From assembly GCA_905479945.1 (NCBI GenBank), contig CAJQOP010000012.1, positions 1 through 64,000 on the forward strand: DNA of 64,000 nucleotides. The letters run 5' to 3'. A program made the position numbers and the translations under genes. Positions 1 through 9,013 of the stretch are shown here, piece after piece (the first letter of the stretch is position 1; each line of letters begins with the position of its first letter). The notes under the pieces were generated by a model. That model made no database searches. It had not been told where the DNA came from and saw only the letters and a list, made by a program, of their open reading frames with translations. Source of the DNA: an uncultured Glaciecola sp. (lineage in GTDB: Bacteria; Pseudomonadota; Gammaproteobacteria; Enterobacterales; Alteromonadaceae).

Positions 1-197
1 GTAAGTATAAGATTATTAGTTTTTATGCGAAAAAAGCTAGAGGCTTAATGGCTAGATACATTATTGAAAACCGTATCACTAAAGTATCTGAATTGAAGCT
101 GTTTAGCAGCGCCGGTTACGTTTTCGATGAGCAAGAAAGTACTGCGACTGATTTAATTTTTAAACGCGCCGAACCAAATTTGAAGCTAAGCAGCTAA
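1..197 (+). CDS. yaaA: Peroxide stress protein YaaA, C-terminal part
   Basis: The 64 codons visible in frame 3, ending at TAA 195-197, read as the C-terminal end of the YaaA/DUF328 family. The segment [20 protein letters not shown] and the later GYVFDE are the conserved tail of E. coli YaaA. YaaA limits intracellular free iron and so reduces Fenton damage during peroxide stress; it is cytoplasmic. The gene starts outside the window, so promoter, start and length cannot be judged. It converges with the DUF4426 gene, with 16 bases between the stops and no obvious terminator. Confidence 0.88.
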   Translation, partial: KYKIISFYAKKARGLMARYIIENRITKVSELKLFSSAGYVFDEQESTATDLIFKRAEPNLKLSS

Positions 198-213
198 GCA
201 AGTAAAGACTACA

Positions 214-726
214 TTAATCAACATACATCACCTGCTGCAACTTCAGGGTTTGCGTCTCATTGCCTCGTTGTATGTTGATTTCAAATCTAAAATTTTCTTT
301 GTGAGCGTAAGAAAAAACCGCTAAATAATAGATAGCATCGCCATCAGTCACTTTCTTAAATGACAACTTCTTGCTGTTACCTAATAAGTTCCGTGCTGTT
401 CCTGTAACAGAAACGTTCTGGGCTTTTTGGTCATCTCTATCTAGTACTGATATGTTCACCACTGCATTAAATTTGCTGCGAACAATCCCATTAGCTTTTG
501 CTATTTCGGGCGTTAAAAAGGTGCTGGTAAAGACGATATGATGCACATCCCAGTCACCTAATGTGGTTTTCTCCTCTGCTAAGGCTTTGGTCTGAAAAAC
601 AAACCCAGCTGCTAGCAATAGCAATAAAGCAGTCACTTTGATTGAGTAGAGAGATGAGTGCATAAACTCAACTTTTTCTGAGAAAGTCTTTTTTCCCGCA
701 TCTGATTGCTCAAGAAAGGTTCGCAT
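214..726 (-). CDS. DUF4426 family exported protein
   Basis: 170 codons from the outermost ATG. The first ATG (724-726) has a good ribosome site, AAAGGA, about 6 bases upstream. However, a typical signal peptide (hydrophobic LLLLLAAG core, cleavage near ALA) begins only after the second Met at 661-663, so the mature protein starts near residue 50. The rest resembles the DUF4426 family: small periplasmic or outer-membrane-associated beta-rich proteins of gammaproteobacteria (GDWDVHHIVFTSTFL, RFEINIQ). Function is unknown. It is convergent with yaaA and lies 46 bases downstream of the diguanylate cyclase gene on the same strand. If the upstream start is used, the signal peptide has an unusually long N-region. 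Confidence 0.7.
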   Translation of the reverse strand: MRTFLEQSDAGKKTFSEKVEFMHSSLYSIKVTALLLLLAAGFVFQTKALAEEKTTLGDWDVHHIVFTSTFLTPEIAKANGIVRSKFNAVVNISVLDRDDQKAQNVSVTGTARNLLGNSKKLSFKKVTDGDAIYYLAVFSYAHKENFRFEINIQRGNETQTLKLQQVMYVD

Positions 727-772
727 GTGTATTCCTTTTATAAATTTGATGAAAACAGAGATTAGTAGGTGC

Positions 773-2665
773 CTAAAAGCAAACTTGGTCTTTGCCCAAG
801 CCTTTTGCTTTATACAGGTTTCTGTCAGCTCGGTTTATTAAGCTTTGAGGCGTATTATCGGTGTCTTTGTTAAAAGTTGCTATTCCTATTGAAAATGTAA
901 CAACATTAAAATCTGGATGGTTTTGTTTTAATATTTGATTAAACTCTTCTCGTATTCTCACAAAAATATCAGAAATACTATCTGGGCTTGTGTCAGGGAA
1001 TACAATCAACCATTCTTCTCCGCCATACCTGCCAAACTTGTCATACTGCCTAAGCACTTTGGTGCACGCATCAGCAAATGCTACAAGTACGTCGTCACCA
1101 GTTTTATGTCCATGCTTATCATTAAGTGTTTTAAAGTCATCAAGATCAATGATACCTATCATTAAAGATTGGGCGGTGCGGGTCGCTTCAAAAAAACGTG
1201 ATTCAACATACTCTAATATAGCTCGGCGATTAGGTGAACCGGTTAAATGGTCCTTTAGTGCCATCGATTTGAAATGATTTCTATTTTTGGTTTGTATGAA
1301 TAGCAATAAACCAACTATAACTAACAGTAAGATACTTAAACCAGCAATTAACCACCATAACTTTTGATGTTCGGTTTGTTCCCGTATTTCTAAATTTTTC
1401 GATTCATTCTCGTTAGAAAGTGACTCGTTTTCTTTCTCTTTTAATTCACTATCAAATTGCACCCGATACTTCTCTATCGTTTTTTGCTTTTCTTCAAGGT
1501 GGACCTTCTCAGCGAATGCATAATTTTCGTTTAAAATATCAAAGGCTTGTTTGAATTCACCTTTTGCGTAAGCAATATTCGCATATGTCTTGTAAAGATT
1601 TTCACGGAAAAATGGCGCTTTCAAACGTGGCAAGAGAAGCCGACTCTGATCGGCTTTTTGGCTTGCAATATCTAAGTTGCTCAGCGCCAGGTGCGCTTCA
1701 GCTTGTCCGCTGAGTACTTGAAATTGTAGAGCTACGCTGCCAGTTTCTTCAAAAACAGGCTGGATTTCAGAATACAGAGCAATTGCACTTTGCCAATATC
1801 CCTCCTTTATATCAAAATCTGCTAATTTCTTTTTGGCCCACGCCACACCAATATCGTCATTTAAATCTACACTCATTTGCATTGCTTGCTGCATGTATTC
1901 GCGCGCTTTATCGATATTTTCACCTAAAAAATAGGAGTTACCAATGTTGTACAGGACGACTGAAATTTCAAATTTATCACCTGATTTGCGTGATGTGGTG
2001 AGTGCTTTTTGCAGGTATTCACGCGCGATGTCGATGTTACCGAGTTCAAGGTTAACATTAGCAAGCATATTGAGAACCGAACCAATAGACTTAATGTCAT
2101 TTGCTAGCTCGTATGATGCGTAGGACTTTTTTAGTGTTAATAGAGAACTCGTGTAGTCAGAGAATAGATATTGACTTCGGCCAACGGCTAAATAAATCCA
2201 GCCCGCCAGTTTAGGTGTTTCAATTATGTCGGCTTTTTTAATCAAACTTGCGTGTTGTTTTGTTATGTCTTGGAGTTCACCTTTGGAGTCTCTGATGGAA
2301 AGATCGGCCACTTCTAATCTTATCGCAAGGCTCGCGTCATCAAGCCTACTTGCCAAGTTAACGACGTTTTTAAGTAGCCTCTCTGCTTCATTAATGTCTT
2401 CAGTTTCAATTAGTAACTCAATTTTCAAAGTATAGGCGTTAAGGCAGACCAACTCCCAATTAATTTCCTCGCACTTGCTAATGATAGGCTTGAGCGTTTC
2501 GAGTTGCTCATATGGCGTTTCGGTACTTTTATCATACAAAAAAATTATTTGGTCTAGCAATTGTCGCTGTGATGTTTGTGCATTTTGCTGTGCATTAACC
2601 AGATCGCAAACGATAAACGAAGAGCTGATGAGAAAAACGATGATAAATTTCACTAAAAGCCGCAT
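773..2665 (-). CDS. TPR-repeat membrane diguanylate cyclase (GGDEF)
   Basis: A 630-residue sensor protein that probably makes cyclic di-GMP from two GTP. Order: signal peptide (residues 1-25), periplasmic TPR-like helical repeats (about 30-400), charged coiled-coil stretch, one membrane segment (about 436-457), then a cytoplasmic GGDEF domain (about 466-630). The active-site loop is GGEEW (548-552), an accepted GGEEF variant ending in Trp. The metal-binding DLDDF is near 507-511. An RQYD (539-542) placed five residues before the loop matches the product-inhibition I-site. There is no EAL or HD-GYP domain, so synthesis is expected. The TPR part probably senses a periplasmic ligand or partner, which is inference. 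The start has AGG about 10 bases upstream. Confidence 0.9.
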   Translation of the reverse strand: MRLLVKFIIVFLISSSFIVCDLVNAQQNAQTSQRQLLDQIIFLYDKSTETPYEQLETLKPIISKCEEINWELVCLNAYTLKIELLIETEDINEAERLLKNVVNLASRLDDASLAIRLEVADLSIRDSKGELQDITKQHASLIKKADIIETPKLAGWIYLAVGRSQYLFSDYTSSLLTLKKSYASYELANDIKSIGSVLNMLANVNLELGNIDIAREYLQKALTTSRKSGDKFEISVVLYNIGNSYFLGENIDKAREYMQQAMQMSVDLNDDIGVAWAKKKLADFDIKEGYWQSAIALYSEIQPVFEETGSVALQFQVLSGQAEAHLALSNLDIASQKADQSRLLLPRLKAPFFRENLYKTYANIAYAKGEFKQAFDILNENYAFAEKVHLEEKQKTIEKYRVQFDSELKEKENESLSNENESKNLEIREQTEHQKLWWLIAGLSILLLVIVGLLLFIQTKNRNHFKSMALKDHLTGSPNRRAILEYVESRFFEATRTAQSLMIGIIDLDDFKTLNDKHGHKTGDDVLVAFADACTKVLRQYDKFGRYGGEEWLIVFPDTSPDSISDIFVRIREEFNQILKQNHPDFNVVTFSIGIATFNKDTDNTPQSLINRADRNLYKAKGLGKDQVCF

Positions 2666-3362
2666 ACAAGATTGCCTGAATTATTCTGTAAAAGGTTATA
2701 ACTGCTTACTAATTAAATACTAACGATTTTTAATTAGGCCGTTTCTTTAGATTGCTAAAACTACTTGGCATCTCAGCGCCGTATTTAGTTTTTATTCTTG
2801 GATTGTCTCAGCACATAGTTGCCTGTCGATTCCATGATTTATGCTTCACATTACGTATCGCTTAATGTCATATAAAACACATAAAAAAAGATTTAACAAT
2901 TCCAATTCCAATACTAATAAATATACTCTTGTGTAGATAGATAAGTTTAAAATTAAATGCATAGACAAATGCGTTTGCCAGTGATTATTTCGCAGTACTC
3001 GATCAGTTTGTCAAAAAATATTGACACACTTGCACAGTAAAGATAAACGTTATCTATTGTTTACACGCACTAATTTAAGTAAGAATGGTAACTATAATGT
3101 GGTGTTTAGTATTGGGCTAAAGTAATTATTTTTCCATTCTACCTCCAATAAGTCCCAACTTAGCGTATTTAATACCCGTTAATTAACGTTTGAGTTACAA
3201 TTTTCACATATATTTTTCATCCAGATTTTATCCATAAATTTTACTCTGAATGATTTTTATGGAAGGGCGTAATTTGTCGTGTAATAAAAGTTCAAAAAGC
3301 GCCTGCACGACCTTGTACACATTTTAGACTTATCACTGAAAATAAGCATATTAAGGACACAC
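2666..3362. other. Long AT-rich intergenic region upstream of the TonB receptor
   Basis: 697 bases between the divergent diguanylate cyclase and TonB receptor genes. I see no convincing small gene. It should hold both promoters. The best candidate for the receptor is TTGACA at 3021-3026 followed by an AT-rich -10 near 3043-3049, overlapping a palindrome at 3042-3054. If that promoter is used, the mRNA leader would be about 300 bases. A TATAAT at 3093-3098 has no good -35. The length suggests complex regulation, but this cannot be shown from sequence alone. Confidence 0.5.
3042..3054. promoter_or_regulatory. Candidate repressor operator (GATAA-ACG-TTATC)
   Basis: A 13-base palindrome with perfect 5-base arms around ACG. 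It overlaps the presumed -10 region of a TTGACA promoter (3021-3026) upstream of the TonB receptor gene. A central CG in an AT-flanked palindrome is typical of LacI/GalR-family operators, which often control TonB-linked sugar loci. No LacI-type gene is present in the window, so the assignment is inference. Confidence 0.3.
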
Positions 3363-6350
3363 ATGAAAACAAAGATATTTAATAAAACCCCGTTAGCGGC
3401 AAGCTTGTCGCTAATACTGGGAACTAGTATTATGGCACCAGCTTTGGCACAGGAAGCGCCAGATAGTGCAGAAGCAGCAGCACCAAATACTACAGAAATT
3501 ATTGAGATCAGAGGCATCCGTGGCAGTATGATCAAATCAATGGATGTCAAACGCACTTCCAGTGGTATTGTTGATTCTATTAATGCAGAAGACATTGGTA
3601 AATTCCCTGATAGTAACCTAGCTGAATCATTGCAGCGTATAACAGGTATTTCTATCGAACGCTCGAATGGTGAAGGTGCTAAGGTCAGTGCTCGTGGTTT
3701 TGGTCCAGATCGTAACTTGGTCACATTAAATGGCCGCCAAATGCCAACCACTACCGGTGAACGTAACTTTGACTTTTCAAATTTAGCGGCTGAGGGTGTA
3801 AGCGGCGTTGAAGTTTATAAAACGTCTAAAGCAAATATACCGACAGGTGGTATTGGTGCCACGATTAATATTCTGACGACTAAGCCACTTAGTAGCCCAG
3901 GTATGAAGGCAACGTTTAGTGTTGAAGCCTTAGATGATGCCACAACCAAAAAAGGTGGTGCTACCCCGCAGCTTTCAGGACTATATTCAAATACAAGTGA
4001 CGATGGTAAGTTTGGTATTGCTATCTCAGGCAGTTATTCAGAGCGTGAAAGTGGAAGTCAGCAGGCACAGACATCTTTCTTCCGAAGCTTTGCTGGTGAT
4101 TTTAACGATTGGGGCGGCGTACCAAACGATGAATCGCAAACTAATCGCTTTGGCGACGCAGATATCTTTGGTGTACCGCAAGCTACAATCTATAGGTTTG
4201 AAGAGCAGCAGCGTAAAAGATCCAATGCGCAACTAGTATTGCAATACAGCCCTATCGAAGAACTTACCATTTCGCTTGATTACCTTTACGTTAAAAAAGA
4301 AAATGAAACGCAAAGCAACGCTATTTCTGCTTGGTATAATTTCGGTGACACGACGAACGTTTGGTCCGACGGCCCAATCTCTTCACCTTTGATATATTCT
4401 GAAGATCATGGCGGTACTCCTTCAGATCTTGCCATTGGTGGTCAAGATTTCGCAGTTAAAGATGACACTAAGTCTTTAGGAATTAACTTTGACTGGCAAG
4501 TCAATGACAACCTAAATCTTAAACTTGATCATCATGAGTCTAAAGCCAATAGCAGTCCTAATAGCCCATTGGGTTCAGGCAACGAAATGCAGCTTCGCGC
4601 TTTAGTGCGCCAAAATACGGCGACTGATTTTACTGGTGAAAGACCGGTTCTATCAATAGTAGGCGGTAACTCTGCTGTTGCTGCAGATTTTCAGGTTACA
4701 GGTAGTGTTTTTACAAACATTAAAAATGCATCTGAAATATCACAAACGCAATTTCATGGTGAATATATCTTGGAAGAAGCGGGCAGTATCGACTTTGGTA
4801 TAGCCTTAACTAATTCGCAAAACCGTGCTCGCATTAAAGGTGTACAACGTAATAACTGGGGTGGCGAGGGCCCAACTGGTTTATTTGACGACTTGTTATT
4901 CCCTAGAGACATATTAAGCCAATTTGACAATCTAAGTGGTGGGAATTTTGACGGGCATACTGGCCCTGTAGAGATTTTAAATCAGTACTTTGAATTTGAT
5001 TTTGCCACGATAAGAGATATTGCGGCTGCAAATTTGAGTGTTCAATCGGCAGCCTTAGGGGATTGCGGTAACTCTTTCTGCCCATCAACAGACTATGCTT
5101 CAGATGCTGACCAATATACCAGAGAAGAAATGACTTCGGTTTATGTCCAGTATAATTATGAAGGTGAGATTGGGGACATGTATTATGATGTCCACTTAGG
5201 CGTGCGTTATGAAGAAACAGATGTAGAGTCAATCTCATCGGTACCTGAATTCCTTCCTTCAGCACTTTGGAATGGTGTAACTGAGGTAGCTCTTGTCGGC
5301 ACAGGTAACGTAATTTATGGAACAAAAGACGCGAGTTACGATCATACTCTGCCAAGCATTAACTTTAACTTGAATGTGACGGAAGATATTGTTGTTCGTG
5401 CAGCTTACAGCGAAACCATTGGACGTCCAAGATATAATCAAATGATAGGTGGCACCAGATTAAACGCCAATGCCCGATTTAATGGCGGTACTGGCGCTGG
5501 TGGTAATCCTGGCCTATTGCCTCTTGAGTCTACCAATTTAGACTTCTCAGCTGAGTGGTATTACGACGAAGGCAGCTATGTATCTTTGGGTTATTTCACC
5601 AAAGATGTTGAAAATGATATTTTGACACTGCCAGTAGATACACTTAGCCCTGGTTATATTAATCCACCGACTATATATAATCCGGCAACCGGTCCTTATG
5701 TAGCAGAAGCGCTTGCTGCAGTAGGCACTGACGGTGCTGCTCAGCGTCAGTATATATTTGATACCTACGGTGCAACTGATCCAAATGTATATATGGACTC
5801 AGGCAATATTGTTATTGCAGGTAACCCAGCAATCAATGATTTGTTGAATTTCAGGGTTGAGACACCACAAAACGTTGAAGGTACTACCGGCTATGACGGT
5901 ATCGAATTTGCCGTACAGCACTTATTCGGCGAAACCGGCTTTGGCGGCATAATTAACTACACAGCAACAAATACTGACAATACTCATGATGACTTCATTC
6001 TAACTCCACAGTTAGCTGAACTGGGTATCAGTGATTCGGCCAACGTGGTTGGATTCTATGAAATGGATGGTTTGTCGATACGTTTTGCTTACAACTGGCG
6101 TGACAAGTACATCGTATCGTTAGTACAGGATGGCGGTGCCGGCCCTGGTCCTCGTTATATTGAGGAATATGGTCAGTTAGACTTAACGGTAAGCTATGAA
6201 GTACCGCAACTTGAAGGCTTGACTGTTTACTTCAATGGTATAAACGTAACTGAAGAAAATTTACGCGTAGTTGGACGAAGCGATACGGAGATTCTTGCTG
6301 CAATTCAACAAGGAGCTCGTTACTCGTTTGGTGCACGTTACACCTTCTAG
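3363..6350 (+). CDS. TonB-dependent outer-membrane receptor (TonB-Xanth-Caul type)
   Basis: A 995-residue TonB-dependent transporter. A signal peptide with cleavage near ALA-Q (about 29) is followed by a TonB-box-like EIIEIRGIRGS, then the plug (about 55-175, with GKFPDSNLAESLQRI and LNGRQMPTT), then a long beta-barrel ending in the terminal phenylalanine YTF. This matches the large TonB-receptor subfamily of Xanthomonas/Caulobacter/alteromonads, usually linked to carbohydrate uptake. AAGGA lies 5 bases before the ATG. It opens a same-strand set with two halogenases, SapC and oxygenases, and ends with a strong terminator, so it may be transcribed separately from the genes behind it. The ligand is unknown; the nearby GH3 gene hints at a beta-glucoside or glucan. 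Confidence 0.93.
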   Translation: MKTKIFNKTPLAASLSLILGTSIMAPALAQEAPDSAEAAAPNTTEIIEIRGIRGSMIKSMDVKRTSSGIVDSINAEDIGKFPDSNLAESLQRITGISIERSNGEGAKVSARGFGPDRNLVTLNGRQMPTTTGERNFDFSNLAAEGVSGVEVYKTSKANIPTGGIGATINILTTKPLSSPGMKATFSVEALDDATTKKGGATPQLSGLYSNTSDDGKFGIAISGSYSERESGSQQAQTSFFRSFAGDFNDWGGVPNDESQTNRFGDADIFGVPQATIYRFEEQQRKRSNAQLVLQYSPIEELTISLDYLYVKKENETQSNAISAWYNFGDTTNVWSDGPISSPLIYSEDHGGTPSDLAIGGQDFAVKDDTKSLGINFDWQVNDNLNLKLDHHESKANSSPNSPLGSGNEMQLRALVRQNTATDFTGERPVLSIVGGNSAVAADFQVTGSVFTNIKNASEISQTQFHGEYILEEAGSIDFGIALTNSQNRARIKGVQRNNWGGEGPTGLFDDLLFPRDILSQFDNLSGGNFDGHTGPVEILNQYFEFDFATIRDIAAANLSVQSAALGDCGNSFCPSTDYASDADQYTREEMTSVYVQYNYEGEIGDMYYDVHLGVRYEETDVESISSVPEFLPSALWNGVTEVALVGTGNVIYGTKDASYDHTLPSINFNLNVTEDIVVRAAYSETIGRPRYNQMIGGTRLNANARFNGGTGAGGNPGLLPLESTNLDFSAEWYYDEGSYVSLGYFTKDVENDILTLPVDTLSPGYINPPTIYNPATGPYVAEALAAVGTDGAAQRQYIFDTYGATDPNVYMDSGNIVIAGNPAINDLLNFRVETPQNVEGTTGYDGIEFAVQHLFGETGFGGIINYTATNTDNTHDDFILTPQLAELGISDSANVVGFYEMDGLSIRFAYNWRDKYIVSLVQDGGAGPGPRYIEEYGQLDLTVSYEVPQLEGLTVYFNGINVTEENLRVVGRSDTEILAAIQQGARYSFGARYTF

Positions 6351-6392
6351 TAAGTTTTCAAGCTATTGACTATAGCGATTAAATAGGTCATG

Positions 6393-6432
6393 AAGGCCGC
6401 TGGATTAATAATAATTCAAGCGGCCTTTTTTT
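6393..6432 (+). terminator. Rho-independent terminator after the TonB receptor
   Basis: Perfect 9-bp stem AAGGCCGCT / AGCGGCCTT (6393-6401 with 6419-6427), 17-base loop, and a run of seven T at 6426-6432. It separates the receptor from the halogenase gene, which therefore needs its own promoter or read-through. Confidence 0.9.
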
Positions 6433-6647
6433 ATTTGTAGAAAAATGTTTTTCCAAAAGAATCGAGATTATTCTCAATATTTAGAGTTATTTTTTTTTCT
6501 GTGATCAATACTGTTTCTCTAAGCGTTAAAATAAGATTAGACCTAACGCAGGTGGGTCATAATTACTGCCTACATAGTCGTGACTGTCGTCTTAGTTTTA
6601 GTGAAGTTTTGGGTCTTTTTGAAATATGTTTAATATCGAGTAAGTAA

Positions 6648-8201
6648 ATGCACAAGCCATTAAGAAAAATAGTCATTGTCGGTGGTGGTTCTGCAGGGTG
6701 GTTAACCGCTGGGCTCATAGCCGCAGAACATTCAACAGATCCTCAATCTGGTATTGAGGTGACGCTGATTGAATCAGCCGATATTCCTCCTATTGGAGTG
6801 GGCGAGGGCACATGGCCTACAATGCGCAGTACCCTGAAAAAAATGGGCATTTCCGAAACCGATTTTCTATTAGAATGTGATGCGAGCTTCAAACAAGGCT
6901 CAAAGTTTTTAGATTGGCATACCAATACCAATGAACATTATTATCATCCATTTACCTTACCGTATGGATTTAACGACACTAATCTAGCCCCATTTTGGCA
7001 ACCTTTTCGTGATGAAATTAGTTTTGCTGACGCGGTAAGCGCACAAAGCCATTTAGGCGAACATGGCTTGGCACCGAAACAAATTTCTACTGCGGAATAC
7101 GACTTTAACGCCAATTATGGTTATCATTTAGATGCGGGCAAATTTGCAATATTGTTACAAAAACACTGCACAAAAAAATTAGCTGTCAAACACATCATAG
7201 ATCATGTGACACAGGTAAATAATTCAGAAACCGGCGACATAGCCTCCATAACTACTAAAAATCATGGAGATATTTCCGGCGACTTGTTTATCGACTGCAC
7301 GGGCACGTCATCTATTTTATTGGCTAAACACTATAAGATCCCTTTCGTTAGTACAAAGGGTATTTTATTTAATGATTCTGCCTTAGCCTTGCATATGCCG
7401 CATGAGAGTCCAGATAGCCCTATAGCCTCATTCACTTGCTCAACGGCTCAAACTGCAGGTTGGATATGGGATATAGCACTGCCGTCGCGCAGAGGCGTTG
7501 GTTATACTTATTCCAGCACACATATTACAGATGACGATGCTAAGAAGGAACTACGTGATTATATCACTCCTATTATGGGAGATACTGCAGCTCAATCGGT
7601 TAAGATACGCAAGATAGACTTTTCACCAGGATATAGAGAAAAATTCTGGCATAAGAACTGCGTAGCCGTAGGCCTATCTGCCGGTTTTGTTGAGCCTTTA
7701 GAAGCCACCGCTTTGGCTCTAGTTGAGCTTTCTGCCAAGATGATTAGCGAGCAGTTACCAGCAGACCGGCAAGCAATGGATCTGGTAGCCAAACGTTTTA
7801 ACGCCAAATTCTTGCATCGCTGGCTTAACGTGATTGATTTTCTCAAGTTACATTATGTCTTGAGTCAGAGAAACGATTCAGACTATTGGCGTGAAATTAA
7901 AGATGACAAAAGCATTCCCGATAGCTTGCGTGAGCAACTGCTATTATGGAAAACGCAGACCCCTTACCATTATGATGCGATCCACGCAGAAGAAATGTTT
8001 CCCTCTGCTAGTTTTCAATATATTCTGTATGGTATGGGCTTTATTACACAAGAGCGTAATAAAAAAAGGGTTGATGGGTCGAAAAAAGCCCAGATGTTAT
8101 TTGGTGAAAATATCAAACACACCAAGCAACTATTATCCTCGCTGCCTTCGAACCGAGAGTTAATTAATAAGATCAAACAGTATGGCTTACCAAAAATATA
8201 G
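6648..8201 (+). CDS. Flavin-dependent tryptophan halogenase family protein (copy 1)
   Basis: A 517-residue FAD-dependent halogenase homologue. Visible motifs: N-terminal dinucleotide fold VGGGSAGW (11-18), GVGEGTWP (50-57), the FK of the catalytic-lysine region (K82, cf. Lys79 of PrnA), and EPLEAT (349-354), which holds the catalytic-glutamate region. The diagnostic WxWxIP motif is altered to WIWDIALP (272-279), so the proline is displaced. Enzymes of this family use reduced flavin and O2 to make HOCl/HOBr next to the substrate; many TonB-linked homologues prefer bromide or have no known substrate. The flavin reductase partner is not encoded nearby. It leads the sapC-cupin-halogenase 2-DUF6445 series. 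The ribosome site is weak (GAGTAAG). Confidence 0.88.
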   Translation: MHKPLRKIVIVGGGSAGWLTAGLIAAEHSTDPQSGIEVTLIESADIPPIGVGEGTWPTMRSTLKKMGISETDFLLECDASFKQGSKFLDWHTNTNEHYYHPFTLPYGFNDTNLAPFWQPFRDEISFADAVSAQSHLGEHGLAPKQISTAEYDFNANYGYHLDAGKFAILLQKHCTKKLAVKHIIDHVTQVNNSETGDIASITTKNHGDISGDLFIDCTGTSSILLAKHYKIPFVSTKGILFNDSALALHMPHESPDSPIASFTCSTAQTAGWIWDIALPSRRGVGYTYSSTHITDDDAKKELRDYITPIMGDTAAQSVKIRKIDFSPGYREKFWHKNCVAVGLSAGFVEPLEATALALVELSAKMISEQLPADRQAMDLVAKRFNAKFLHRWLNVIDFLKLHYVLSQRNDSDYWREIKDDKSIPDSLREQLLLWKTQTPYHYDAIHAEEMFPSASFQYILYGMGFITQERNKKRVDGSKKAQMLFGENIKHTKQLLSSLPSNRELINKIKQYGLPKI

Positions 8202-8266
8202 CCACAACACGTGTTTTAATGAACAACCGACTATCGCATTGATAGACAAGGAAATTTGGAATAAAA

Positions 8267-8995
8267 ATGGCCAACAGCGTATTACTCAATAGTATCGATC
8301 ATCAAGAAGTAAAAGTTATTACCGAGCGCTCAGAAAAGTACGGTGACAATCTTTGGTATAGTCTGACGTTCCCATCCGAATTCAGAAGTGTGCAGGCCTA
8401 CTACCCGATATTTTTTAATAAAGATGTCAATACTGGGGAGTTCTTTTCAGTTGCGATGTTCGGCTTCCAAGACAAAGAGAACCTCTTTTTGACCAATAAC
8501 AAATGGGACGCTCCATACATTCCATTGAGTGTTGCCCGCCAACCATTTTTGATTGGTCTGCAAAAGGTTAATGAGGATGGTGAAGAGAAAGAACAAAGAG
8601 TGCTGCATATTAGTATGGACCACCCCAGAGTAAATAAAGAACACGGGCAAGAGTTATTTTTAGAATTCGGTGGAAATACACCTTACCTCGATACCATCGC
8701 GGATATGCTGGAAGCTATCCACCACGGGATGGTTGACAGTAAAGTATTCATAAATTCTTTGATTGAACATGAATTGTTAGAACCGTTCACCCTAGAAATC
8801 AAACTGGACGACAAAACCCAAAATCAAATGTTGGGCTTTTACATCATTAGTGAAGAAAAGGTCAGTGAATTAAGTGGTGATATATTAGCGAAATTACATG
8901 CAAAAGGTCATTTGCAAGCCATATATATGGCCATTGCATCTCAGTCTAATATACGTGGCTTATTAATTAGAAAAAATATACAACTGGGTCTTTGA
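8267..8995 (+). CDS. SapC family protein (cluster copy)
   Basis: A 242-residue protein of the SapC family (PF07277), named after a Campylobacter S-layer secretion gene but of unproven function in this group. Recognisable family features are the N-terminal block with FFSVAMFGFQDKENLF, WDAPYIPLSVARQPFLIG, and the C-terminal ...LHAKGHLQAIYMAIASQ. There is no signal peptide or membrane segment, so it is probably cytoplasmic. It sits 65 bases after halogenase 1 and 18 bases before the cupin-8 gene, so it is likely co-transcribed. A second, divergent SapC lies at 62425-63189. Family recognition is firm; function is not known. Confidence 0.85.
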   Translation: MANSVLLNSIDHQEVKVITERSEKYGDNLWYSLTFPSEFRSVQAYYPIFFNKDVNTGEFFSVAMFGFQDKENLFLTNNKWDAPYIPLSVARQPFLIGLQKVNEDGEEKEQRVLHISMDHPRVNKEHGQELFLEFGGNTPYLDTIADMLEAIHHGMVDSKVFINSLIEHELLEPFTLEIKLDDKTQNQMLGFYIISEEKVSELSGDILAKLHAKGHLQAIYMAIASQSNIRGLLIRKNIQLGL

Positions 8996-9013
8996 TATTT
9001 TAAACCACATGAT

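Noticed and set aside
3257-3751. 164-codon - strand frame opposite the start of the TonB receptor
   Set aside because: Antisense shadow of the well-supported receptor gene, with a low-quality composition and no start signal.
4903-5355. 150-codon - strand frame inside the TonB receptor
   Set aside because: Antisense to a conserved barrel region; His/Ser-rich product without family features.
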